NCBI GenBank assembly: GCA_965153455.1
Contig: OZ234494.1
Span: 5,270,001-5,334,000, forward strand
DNA length: 64,000 nt
Direction: 5' to 3'
Source of the DNA: Sphagnum compactum
Taxonomy: Eukaryota > Bryophyta > Sphagnopsida > Sphagnales
The notes below the pieces were generated by a model. It did not search any database, was not told the origin of the DNA, and was given only the letters and a program-made list of their open reading frames with translations. Positions 1 to 12,239 of this stretch are shown here, piece by piece. The position numbers and the translations under genes were made by a program. Numbering within the stretch: the stretch's first letter is position 1; each line of letters starts with the position of its first letter.

Positions 1-84
1 TGCAAGATGGTGGCGGCTTAAACTATTTAAAAAACCATTGACACCTTTTACTTATAAAATGAATGTATAATCAAAAGAGGAGGA

Positions 85-2000
85 CCTATGGAGCCCTTCA
101 TTGACTATGCCATATTGGCACATTGATGAAGGAAATCATCTACCTATTCATGTAAACATCCAAATATTTCTACTACTAGAAGGATGAAATCATCCTTAGG
201 GTGTTGGTTGTGATATGACACAACCTTTGCTTGAGTTGTAATCGTCACAATCACTCCCCAAGAAAAAGCGGTTCAAGAAACGAAATCTGCATGAATTGGA
301 TCAGTAATGACTATGTCTGCCAAAATGCGAGTACATTTGTTGTAAGCACAATATCCATTCATCGCCATGATGATTGGAGAGATGGTGTTGAGAGAACATG
401 TGTTTGTTTACGCAAAACATGGAACTTGACATCTTTAGCAATGGAGGCGAAAAAATATCAAATTGCATCATGTGTGGTTGTGTGTTCTCTCCCATGAACA
501 TAAGAAAGTAGGTGTATCCCTATCAAATTTATGGTTTGGTTGCATATGCATCGAGAAAAATCATAAGCCATGAGATGGGGGAGGCCTAATATGGTGCATA
601 GTGATGAAGAGAAAATGTCAGAGGACATTTTAAAAGATGGGATGACTGGGTGAATAAAAAACCAAGCACCCAAGTTTGGGCCTGCACAAGATTTCAACCA
701 AATGCAATGACAATGAAAGGAAAACTTTTAAATGATGTTGGAAAATGAGATGAATGCTTATGCACGTCTTTGATATGTTTTCTTAAAGATGATCCACTAT
801 TATTTCTAATAGTTGCTCAAATGGTGGGATGGAAGCTTGAACAACTGGAGTTAAAAGGTCACAAACCCACCTAAAGTGAGCCTGAAATGGAAATGGAAAT
901 GGACTTGAATTGCTAGCCTTTATAACCCTTAATAAAAATGGGTAGTCGTCCTACAAAAATTTGGATGTGATGATTAAGGAGACAAACCTTTAATTTTTCA
1001 AGTATATTATTGGGGCGATAACTTTTGGAGAGACAAAACCTATCCCACCTCTAAAGATGGGAAAGAAGCTTGTCGACAAACCAGGGGAGCCTCAAGACAT
1101 TCCAAAGAACTTGGCCTTAAAAGTCTCCCAAATACGTGAATGAGGGTCAAATCAAAGGAGGTTAGCTGGCATTAAAAATTTAGGAGTGGGGGGAAAAAAC
1201 GAAAAAAGTAATAAGGCCTTTATGTGAAACAATGAATGAGAATTTTGAAAACCACCTGCATATCTTCAACTTAGGAAAGGCATTTGTGTGTTGAACATCA
1301 TCGTTCAAATCAACTTTGAGAAAATAAGATGTGAAGGAAAGGGACCCTAAAGGAACACCCAAAACCTTAATGTCCCTAGCAAAAGTATAGATACATGATG
1401 GAGGCAAGAACTTGAAGGTAACCCTAAAGGAGGCCAAACAACACACTTGTGGGGCTAAACCGCAAGGCCTACCAAATATAACTAGGAAGAAAACTGATGA
1501 ATAACTTAGAAGACAATTGAAGCAAGTTCAATGATGTGGGTGTCATTTACAATGGAAGGAAACAAACAAGATGGGAAAAGGGGAGTCGAATTATGAAGTG
1601 CGCAGAAATGAGTTAGGGTAAAAAGAGGACCACCCAAAAGATCCCCCTGACAAGTTCCAATGGAGGATTAAATAACAAATAGATGGCCCTTAAGGGGACG
1701 GTGATGAAAGAAAACCTTACAGGAAACAATGTTGAAAGCATTTGCAATGTCTACCTGCAACACCACCCAATCAAGGTGATCATTTAAGGTTGCCCGAATA
1801 TTGTGCACCATTGTTTCATAGCCTCCCTTGACTACAACCCCAAATTGGTGGGGAAATAAATGAGCGATAATGCATTGCAAAATTGGAAGCAAAAGGTGCT
1901 ACTCACCAATCAATAAAAAACCTCACCTATTGCTATTGGCCAAATGCCACCAAAAGGCTTGGCCAAAATTAATAGCTTAATAACACCAAAGGCCTTGGCT
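85..2000 (-). mobile_element. Reverse-transcriptase retroelement relic, copy A
   Basis: Read on the minus strand, this is a broken copy of a non-LTR-type reverse-transcriptase element. The RT motif A region lies near 1750-1890 (WVVLQVDIANAFN, with the catalytic-type aspartate in QVD). A conserved VLGVPLGSLSF block and a LNDDVQH block follow near 1280-1380. A block with IPSFKMSSDIF and HLLSYVHGREHTTTHDAI lies at 458-640. The C-terminal block (ADIVITDPIHADF, then QHPKDDF and VEIFGCLHE) runs down to about 85. The blocks are in several frames with internal stops, so the copy is dead. The motif B and DD region expected between motif A and VLGVPLGS was not recognised, so a deletion is likely. The same blocks recur in copies B (12.2-15.4 kb) and C (48.2-49.3 kb). 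The upper limit near 2000 is approximate. The class is inferred from motifs; no LTRs or poly(A) tail were seen. Confidence 0.75.
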
Positions 2001-2346
2001 ACTTTCGAAGATATGCCTTCCAACAGCAGAAGAAAGAATAAATAACTAGGAAAAGTCATTAGCTGAGTCTTTTAGGTTAAACAATTCTCGAAGGTGCTTA
2101 AATTTCATGCCTAAAGATCTTTCAATTGAAAGATGAGTTGAATGGATGAATGCTAACCTAAACATGATTTTAAAAAATCCCAAGTCTACTTTTAGGAGGA
2201 ATTCCATCAAAAAATCTGAGCATGACAAAAACGAATCCAAAAAATGAAAAACTTACAAAACAATAATGGTCCTTCAAAAGGCTTCATAAAAACTTTACCA
2301 AAAAATAGAAAAACTTTTACTACTTAATTCTTGTCAAAATTCATGA

Positions 2347-2397
2347 GATTCGAACCCTCATCCTCTTCGTGAGCTTTCCATTGTGCCAACCAGGGGG
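2347..2397 (-). repeat. tRNA-derived (SINE-like) fragment
   Basis: On the minus strand the segment has a polymerase III A-box-like stretch (TGGCACAATGG) followed by a B-box-like stretch (GGTTCGAATCTC). The two are only about 21 bases apart, shorter than in a functional tRNA, and no acceptor stem pairing is obvious. It is most likely the head of a tRNA-derived SINE or a decayed tRNA gene. Confidence 0.35.
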
Positions 2398-2399
2398 TT

Positions 2400-4124
2400 A
2401 GTATTATGAAAATTCAGCATAAAAATCATTCATTATTATTATTGTTTAACTGTAAGAATTCTGAAATATTAAGTTTGAAACTGTTGAACCTTGTTTTCAA
2501 AAAACTTAAATAACTAAATAAATATTTCAGCATCACACTGCCAAACATCAGGCCTAGGTATGATAAATGTTTCAAGTGGTGGTTGGCTCCTTTAATCATT
2601 CACCTTCTCTCATTATAACTGATGGCTGACTACTTTGGTGGAAAGTTTCTTGGACAAAGGAGACAAGGTAAGCATCAGTTATAATTAGAGCAGGTGCATG
2701 ATTCAAAAAGGCCCTCTAGTACTCTACTAGACCAAGCAAACCTGGATGTGCAGATAGCCTGAATGCAGCAGCCCTGAACAAGTTCTTTAAAAAAACCTTC
2801 ACCATTGGATAAAAATTCTGCTTGCTCAGAAACACATTTCACAACCCATTTCAACTTCCATCCTGCCAATAAAGTGATGCCTGTTTTTACAGTACCATGT
2901 GCCTTTTAGCATCATTTGAATGTCAATTGAAATTTTGCAGTTGGCCCAAAAAAAAATATATATATATATATATATAGAAAAATAAATAATTTAAAATAGA
3001 ATTAAAATAAATAAATAAAATTTGCAGTTGGAAAAAGGTCAAAGTAGCTGAAGAATTGGAATCAGCTGCCCATTTTTGGCTGCAGGTAAAAAGACATTTA
3101 TCACATAAATAAGATCCAGAATCAAGCCAGTTGCAGAGGGGTTCAGCATGATTCCATTATTTCCTCTATAAGCAGCCTTTTTTTAAATATAATGTAGCCT
3201 AGGGCCAGTTTCCACATTGACAAAACATTATTTTATTTTATTTTTCAAAAAATGAATACTTTTCTTTAAAAAAATTGAAATTATATCATCTACTATAATA
3301 TTGTGATATGTGAGTAGTGAAATTATGCAGAGTGTAGCCTATGATAATTATAATGATTTTCAAACATTTCAACTTCATATTTTTCACAAACTTTCACTTA
3401 ACTATTTTGAGGATTATTTAATGTCACAAACTGACCTTAGGGTAAGGTAGCATTCATTCTTGAGCAGAGTGATGACTTATAATTTTCTGAAAAAGTTGGA
3501 TTTCCCATATCCAACTTCCCATCAAGCAAATACATGATTTAGTTTAAGGGTAGCTTCTTCTTCTTTAGGAGGGATGTACACTCCTAAAGTGTGAGGCTCA
3601 ATCTTCTTCTGCTGGTGGTGGGAGATTTTGGGGCAAGTTGCTTGCAGGCTTCACAAGTGCCTTGCCTTATAAAAATAGGGTTGTAACCTGAGTTTTCTTC
3701 AGGCCTTCTTGGGCATGCATGCTTTAAGAATAATTTTCATTGTAAGTGGCAAAATTTTCTTTTTATATTAATTTAATGATAAATAATGCTGCAATAAATG
3801 ATACATCAGTTTTGAACTAAACTAATATAAAATAAAATTCATAAACTTTTAGAAATGTAGTGTTGATATTAATGTAATATTTATTGCTTTACACTTGCAC
3901 CGATTAAAAATTCCAACAAATCCAAGGCAATGAATTTGTTTAACGCAGTTGAATATTATCCCGCCATAAATAATGACAAATTCGCGAGGTAACAAGGGTT
4001 TTTCCGTCACTCTACTACTTTTAATAGGAAAGTGCTTATGGGTACTATGGTGGAGATGGTTTAAGTAGGGACAAGAAGGTCTCTCCCACTTTTAAAGAAT
4101 ATGAATAAGGCCCATTTTACACTA
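2400..4124. other. AT-rich spacer without recognised gene
   Basis: Apart from the TA microsatellite, no coding block, structural RNA or complete mobile element was recognised. Open frames here are short and show no family motif. Confidence 0.6.
2957..2976. repeat. (TA)n microsatellite
   Basis: Ten perfect TA units follow an A-run. Confidence 0.9.
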
Positions 4125-4370
4125 GGTGTCAAGGCCAAGGTTGGATTCAAATCAAGCATTCCTATTGGTGCAATCACTGAAATCAGCCCCAAGGGCTTTA
4201 CACTAGGAGTTAAGGCTGGAAAAAAAAAAACATTTTTTTAATCTATCACTTTTTGGCCTTGACTTGGCCTCAAGGCATAAAAAGGATACCTTTCAACTTG
4301 GGAGGTCAATTTGCAACCCTTAGGGTCAATGTTGCTTCAACGAAATATTGTTGTTTTGATGAAATCCACA
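4125..4370 (+). repeat. Dispersed repeat family R1, copy 1
   Basis: This stretch shares an ordered set of words with 24,805-25,015 in the same orientation: GGCCAAGGTTG, AATCAA, CCTATTGGT, TGGCCTCAAGG, an A-run, AAAAGGATACCT and CCAATTTGCAACCCTT (or a close variant). The two copies are diverged. No terminal inverted repeats or target duplication were seen, so the class is unknown. Confidence 0.6.
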
Positions 4371-7300
4371 TCATAGGATAAAAGTAAACTTTAAACCAAA
4401 CCTTATATCTTTTACTTCTTCTTCATATTCCTCTCCCTCTTGTTGAGCTGCTTTTTTTCTTGTTGAACTTATGTGTTTGTTTGTGAATGATGGAGGGAGT
4501 TTTTAATTTTTTTTTACTTTCAATATGACCATGGAAAACACAAATGTTACAAGAATCTTGTGTTTATGTTCATCCATGGTGGTTTGATTTGTAAAATTTA
4601 GTTTGAAACAGGTAACAAAGATGAGAAAAAAAATGATACTAAGAAAGAAAGAATGAAAACGTATGTCAAGTTGAAGCCTTGGTCCTTACTTTTTAACCTT
4701 AATAAATTTACACATGAACTCATTGGCCTGCAAACAAATAATATTTCATTAATAACTTAGGGCCGTACGATGAGTCAAGAGATGCTCAAATTTCCCATTA
4801 TTGGTTCAAGACTTTTTTGGCCTCAACTCTGAATTTAAAACAAAGCTAAGAACCCTCCCCCACCTTCCCCTCCTATGCATGGTGATTTATGTTTATTTAG
4901 GTTCATCATACCTTTCACCTTATGTTGATCTAACATTTGAAAAATGAACATTTACAACATTAATTTCATTAAATGGACTTATAAAAAACATTCAAATTCC
5001 AACATAAATCTCAATATTGTCATCATCGATTTTTTCCCAAAAAGTCCATTATAATATTAATGCCATCACACCATATTCCATGCCAAAATTCTCATTAAAA
5101 TGGGCACTCTATGATGGCATATTAAGTCCATATTCATTTTTTATGGATTGTTATATGTAATTTGGTAGAACATTGAAAGTCCAATCTATTCCAACAATTC
5201 TAATTTTAATTATGAAATTCATACCATGTGATTATATCATGTAAAATATGTTTTTGTTGAGTAGTTTTTTGTGGTAATCACTTTTATGTAGGTCCATGGC
5301 TAATCATAAATAATTTAATCTTACAAACATATGGACCATTACAACAAAAACACTTACACCTTAATGTGCTTTCACGCAAGTAGTTCAATTTCTCAAAATA
5401 CATTTTTGCCATGATTTGGAAAATCCTTGGCATTGTGGGATCATCCATGACATTATCCAATGTGCACCCTTAGGGTTATTTTTATTGCTTCCTATGGGGT
5501 GTCAATGAAAGGGGTAATAGATAGGTTAAGGGGATGCATTTGGCTATCCTTCACCACAAGTGACCCAAATCCCATTGGTGTAAATTCATGTTCTTGATAA
5601 ATTGAACTTGGTTCACATCACTCAACGTATGCAAGTTTTGACATAAAGGAATTGATATGGCTATTAAACATGTTTGACATAATGTTTGACACCCATAGGA
5701 CATCCTCTTGGGCCCATCTCCATGCCCCTTCCTACTTTTTAACATGTTCCCATCTAGCACATCAAAACCTCCAAAATTGTGGAATTTAAACCATATGCCA
5801 TAAATCCTTTCATTAATAACTTGCACCTTTTCCAATGATCCATCATTTGCATACACCATCAATTTATTAAACTTAAAATAAACAACATCACAAACCTTAA
5901 ATGTAAACATAATGTAGGTTATGGAACAAAAGTAGATAATTATTTTAATTCATTTGGTTTTGCATGTATCCATGACCATATGTCCAAGTCTTTTCTATAT
6001 GTCAACCACAAGTGTAAAAAACATCAATAGAGTGTTGTTCCAAATGTCCTAAATGTTCTAGTTCTTTCCAATCAAGAATAAAGTTCTCCCTTCCATTGAT
6101 TACCACGTTTTGCCTAAAACACAAGTATGGACAATGGAACACCAACATAAACCAAGTTTGTTAACCATTCATTTATGGGGTGGAGTATAAGTTCCCATTG
6201 GTCATGAACCTAATGTGTGCATTGCTCTATGCCCTTGACCTTCTTAGCCCCAACATACGTACATCCATCCTTTACTAGATAGACCTATGCTAGTATCCAA
6301 AAGGGACTAGTTCCTCAGAAACTTTTACTTCACATTATCCTTTTGCCACTAGCAAATACTCACACTTGAAGTTGTCCCATGTTGGAGAAATGCATGAATG
6401 TGTGAATGTACAACACACTCCATGGCACTTGGTACATTTGTTGATCTTTGCCATCATTTGGACCTTCTTCAATATCATGATACAAAAGGAATTCTAGAAC
6501 ATGCCCCACAAGCTTCGAGTACCTATGAAGACTTGGTACATGGAATTGCATTCCCAATTTAGCTACATGATTTGTGGATACATCTTACAATAAAAAATTT
6601 CCACCTTTGCTTCAATAAACTCTTGCACCATTCCTTTTTATTGGGCATCCCATTGATATATGAAGTTTTCATTGGCACATCAAACACCTATGTGTTGACC
6701 AGATGCACTCAAATCATTTAGTTCTTGGTCCCTAAACTCATGTTTTGCACCCTAGTTGTTACAACCACAACCATGTTTTTTAAAGTCCAAGTTCAACTCA
6801 TGGATTAATTCAACTCTTACACAAGATTATCAACCTCCCAATACTTTTGAAAACTCAAGAGTATAAACATTACACCCTTTTAGCTTCTTCTTGAATAGCT
6901 TCTATTGGGTTGCATTATGTTGGGCACACATTAAAAAAGGGATTTTGGCCCCATTTGCATACATTGGTCCATAAGTACACCCTTGAATGCAATGAACATA
7001 GTTATGAAGTTTGCTTGCAAACTTACACAAGAAGTCAAATTTGTGTTTTCTCTTCAAACTTCATTTCAATGTAGACTTGTTGTGCTAGAATCTGTTACAC
7101 CCAACCCCCTTCCTCCCATTGTATGTATTTTAAGTGGGCATGTTGTTATCCTTTTAATCTCCATAATCATCACATGTGGTTGTCCCAATTTGCAATAGAA
7201 TGGTGTTAGCTAACAACTATTTTAAAAAAATTCATGCAACATGTTCCCCTTGAACTTGACGGGCATTGAGCACCAAATCTATGGACCTACTAAAAAACAT

Positions 7301-10300
7301 GCATGTAATGAATGCATTATGAGGTGGTGTGTGAAAGACCTAGATTTTAGAATGTTTGCCATTGGGTGTAGATTATAAGTGATTATGTGAACATGTAGTT
7401 TTTGACATGGGATAAAATTTTACTAAATGTAAACACTTTAAGAAGTGTAAATGGGTGTCCTCTAAAGGTGGCATTTGAGGAATACTTTTGATCCATCCTC
7501 TCTATGCATGTGATGCAATTATTCTTGAGACCCAAACCAATATAAATTTTATAAAAGGATGATTAAAAATTTGTACATCATATATTGTTAAACCTTTTTA
7601 GGGATCATTGCCACATTTTCAACATCTTCTTGTGGAAGATCATCAATTTGGCTATACATTAAAAAAATCATGAATGAAACATGAATTTATTGTGCATGGC
7701 TTTGGGTTTCTCCAAACATTATAAACACCTAGATTAAAAACAAATCATAATGTTCCCAAAGTATTTAGGCCCACACCACCACTTGGCCCCAAACCCTTTT
7801 GTTCCCCAAAGTGAGTTTGTTTTCCTAATATAAACTCAACAACATTTTTCATTGCCCCCACAAAATATGAAAAGAGACCACAAAAAAGAAACCCACACCC
7901 CAAACCATCAATACCCACCACAACCCTCTATCACATAAACTACCAAAAAATTCTATGAATTCCATGCCATAATAATTAAATAATTTATTAGGTCATAGTC
8001 CCCAAACTTGAAATTTGGTTGTTTCATAAGGAACAAATAGCTCCCCATGTAATGGCTTTATCCCTTGTGGCAAGTTCATCCCAAAGTAAAACAAAGGAAA
8101 TGTTCCTTGAATGGACCCCCAAAAAATGAACTCACCATTAATTATTATAACTAATAGTCAAGTTCCCCTTACAAGAAAAGACAATAAGACAAATATCACA
8201 ACACAATTGCTTCCACCCAATCATCCCATAAAATATTACAACCAAATTCACAATTTAAAAAATCCTACCAAATTTAGATTCATATATGACTACTATTTAT
8301 TTATTTTTCAAATCCCAAAATTAGTTTGCTCTTTTTGGTTCCCTAAAGTTGTCATCAAAATAGCCCCACATGTGCTGCAAAACTTGGAATTATGTGACAT
8401 TGAATTGTAGTGTGCATAGATCACATGTAACTACCCAGCAAGCTATTGAGAAAGTGAAAACTTTAGAAATTTATTTTCAAGGGTGGGGACTCTATCACAA
8501 ACCCAAGGTTACAATTTATTAAATATTGTTATTGCAAGTAGTAGCGAAAAAATAGCAACTTGCCAATTGACTAATTCTTGAGTTAGCCTTAAGAGACTGC
8601 ATGCAAGATAAAGTAGACAATTGGAATACCTTAATAGTCAATAATTTTTCTAATGAAAAAATATATTTGAGCACCACTTTAACAAACCAATTCAAACATA
8701 CTTGTCACCTAATCTTTTTGTATTAAACTGTATCATTTAAAAAAAAGAGTTATTATAAACTTAATGAAACACATTTTGATTTCATAATGAGATTTAAAAT
8801 CTTGTTTTTATGTCCAAAAATATTTAATTTTTACGTTCAATTTTGAAAAGTGTAATATTTTAAATCTACTTTACCATGTCTTCATTTAGGAAATGTGAAA
8901 GGTCACATAAAAAACACATTGACTATTAGTATGAAACTATCTAAATAAGCTTTGAAAGATTTTAAAGAGTTTAAAGTTGAGGTGGGTAGGGAGGATAAAT
9001 ATTTTACATGGTCATTGCTTGGGCTCAAGTGAACTTCCAAGGAAAAAAATTTGTAGCAAATGATGGAAGTTATCGTTTAACAAGAACTATCGCCCAATTT
9101 ACTATTGCAACTTTTCAAAAACAAGGTGGGGCAATAGGTTAACTTGTGTTATTCTTGTCTTGAAAGTTGCACCCCTTAATTCATGTGTTTTTTCTCCTTG
9201 AAATTAACCTTGAAACAACCAACATTTATGTGTTGGGAGAGGTGTGTTTTGGTAAAGTCATACCATTGTTGTGAACCAAGGAACCAATCACATAATTGTG
9301 TTTACAAAGTATGTGGTCCCCTTTTCATGTTGTACTCATCTAATTCCTCAAGCCTTCTCCTTTTTTCAAATTTCTACATAAACCAAATTAAAGTGACTTT
9401 TCCTTAAAATAGTTTCAAGTCATGTTAACATACTAGACATATGATGTAAGGAGCACTAGTTGTTGGAAACATCAAGGAAAATTCAGTTACATTGACTTGT
9501 AACATTAATAGATTAGTTGTAAATGGTATGTTTGTTTTTACATTATTACTAAGTTTGGCAATCGAAAGTTGTTGTAAAGGGACAAATGGTTGGAAGAACA
9601 CAATAGGTAATGGGCATCAACTTACATGCACGTGGATTTGAGTGCATGGAGATTTTAGTGTGCATAAATTTGAATGTGTTGAGCTTGGTGGCAACAAGGT
9701 GTTGTAAAAGGATGAAGTGTTGAAAGAGATCAACAACTTTTAGGCTGAACATCAACACATTGTGTGAGGACCAATTGGATGTGTGTAGATCAAAAAGTGT
9801 ACCAAACTTGGTAATCACAATTTGATGTTCTTTTAGAAGAGCAAACATTTGGAAGCATGTGAGAAGTAAAAACTTATCACATGCAAACTTGAATGTTTTA
9901 TTAAATGTCAATGAAGTGATTTACTTTGCTTATTCATCCTCACACACTTGCTTTGCCACATGGTCTATCTCCCCTTGGAGATTGCAATGTTGTCAAACAA
10001 GTCCTCTTGTTCATGTTCTTACACAATTAAGTTTTGTCATTAAAAGGGAGAGGTAAAAACAAGCTCACATATATAATTAAAAGAAGCTTAAACAATAATG
10101 ATGCACACAAAAGCTTTTCACCTTAAACTTTTGCATCATTATGACTTTCTCATGTGGATCCACGATTATATACATGTGTAATGGCAATTTGTGTAACATG
10201 TATACATATATGCACATTATCAATTTATATGTATTGTATACATGGTAGCATGGATGTAACATTGTTGTTTGTGTAACATTTTTTCATGGCTCCATGCATG

Positions 10301-12239
10301 TTATTCTTAGGTTGAAGTACAAGCATCATGGTGTGACATGAAAAATAGTCAAATTGCAACATATTCTTGTTCCATGATAATAGTAAGACCAAGATAAGCT
10401 TAATTAATGAGAAGTTAAAAAAAATTCACTATTTAACTATAAAATTAGCTTCAAAGTTGATATGAGGTCCCAACCTAATTTGACAATACTTGGCCTTTGA
10501 TTTTACGTGCACACCATTACAATCATGGACACATATAATGTGAAGGTTAGCAAATCATCATTGTCTTGGGTTTTGGTAAAGGAAAACACAATCAATGTTC
10601 AATCAATGTTGGAATATTGGTTTTTTTGTCAATCCCAAATTATTTTACTATCATGATATTTTGTATTGTCAAATATATCTTAATTTCATAACCAATTATT
10701 AATTTATCAAAATTCAAAAATATATATCAATAAATAAAACTACAAGACATCTATACGAGAGAGATTTTTTCATAAGTTTATTCAACCTTGATTTCAAGAC
10801 ATCTGAATTCATTCTTACAAAATTGTGTTCAAAATATTTTATTTGGTTTGAAATTTTGGGCAAGCAAAAAAAATTCTTTGTTTTCTTTTTGGAAATCCTT
10901 CCATTTTAGTTAAAAGGAGGCAATGGAAGGCAACAATGGTGAGTCATCAATGGAGATGTCAACAAACACCCAAACAAATCTTGCAAGGAGGGTTCTTTAT
11001 TTGACTTTTCAATGTTGGTAGCAAATTGAGTTGTAGGAGGCAATGGCAATGGAGGTCAAATTAGTGACGGTTTGGAGGTTGCACGCATTGAGACTATGTG
11101 AAGAGTTTTTGGGGTCACTAGTTTCAACTTTCATCCTTAGTTTGGCCCTCGATTTTGCCTTGTGTCATTTTTCTTTTGATTTTTAATTTAAAAATTTGTC
11201 TTTTAAAAAAAATTTGTCCTTAGTTTTTTTTTCAATCCCCCCATGCAGTTTTTTCTTTCGTTCCTAGTATTTAGTTTTCTCCCTAGTTTTTCAAATCCAC
11301 CAATTGTTTTTATACTTATTTTTTATTTAAATTTTTTTTGACTATTTGTCTTTTGTTTTTCCTCTCCACCCTAGTTTCCCTTTTTGGTAGTTTTTCTTTT
11401 CGTCCTTTGGTTTTCTTTATTTATTTAATTTTTAAATTAAAAAACATAAATTAGTTATTTTAAGTTCATATCCCATGGAAGTTTTTTCCCCTATTAGGGC
11501 CTTCATTTTTCTGCTCTCCCTTCCTCCTTTTTAAGTGCAATCCCAATTGTTTCCCCATGGTTTCATCATGTTGTTTCATTTGTCCCCTTATCTTCATGTG
11601 TAGTGTTGGCCTCCATTTTTGTTTCGCCTCCATTGTCTTGTCATGTGGTGTTTTGTAAAGCTTGTTTCTAAATTGATCTTTTAACTATTTGTAAAAGTTT
11701 GAGTCCAACCCTTCCCCAATGTGATGTCCCTTGTTTTGCATGTGGGGCCTTATTTTCATGCCTAGGCTTGACTTATCACCAAAAACATTGTCAAACTTCT
11801 GAAGTTTTATCCTAGGGTGGCAAGGAGGTGTCCTTAGCCCCCATTCAAACCCCTTCCCCTCCCTTGTTGGCTTAGGCTTGGTTATTGAGCTTAAACCCCT
11901 TTGGAACATTTCATTTAGGATTCCTACATCCATGTTTATATTTGTGTATATTAGTAGTTTTGAGGCACGAGGTGCATATTTTTTTCATTTTCTTTTAAAT
12001 TGCCTAGCTTGAGACCCTTTCAAATGTCATTATTTGGCATTTGTTCCATATTTTTTCATAGTGGTGTTTTTTCTTCGTTTTTCAAAGGAGAATTGTTGGG
12101 CATAAAAAAACCAGGGTGTGTTTGTGACATTTTTAAAAAGGAAATTACAAGGAACTTTGGGAAAAACATTTATTTTGTGCCTAGGTCTTTTTTTTGTCAT
12201 TATTTTGAAATAGGCCCCGTTTGAAAGGTGAATTCCCTT
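4371..12239. other. Decayed AT-rich spacer, no gene recognised
   Basis: Nearly 8 kb with no recognisable gene. The longest open frames (a 119-codon minus frame at 5551-5910 and a 120-codon minus frame at 9549-9911) carry no motif I know. Base use is strand-asymmetric: about 4.9-8.3 kb is rich in A and C on the plus strand, whereas 11.1-12.0 kb is rich in T and G. This looks like old mobile-element sequence eroded by cytosine-to-thymine change, but no class can be assigned. Confidence 0.5.

Noticed and set aside
2347-2397. Functional tRNA gene
   Set aside because: The spacing between A-box and B-box is too short and no acceptor stem was found.
5551-5910. 119-codon minus-strand frame
   Set aside because: No family motif and no splice context; probably a chance frame in decayed sequence.
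9549-9911. 120-codon minus-strand frame
   Set aside because: No recognised motif; the composition follows the AT-rich surroundings.
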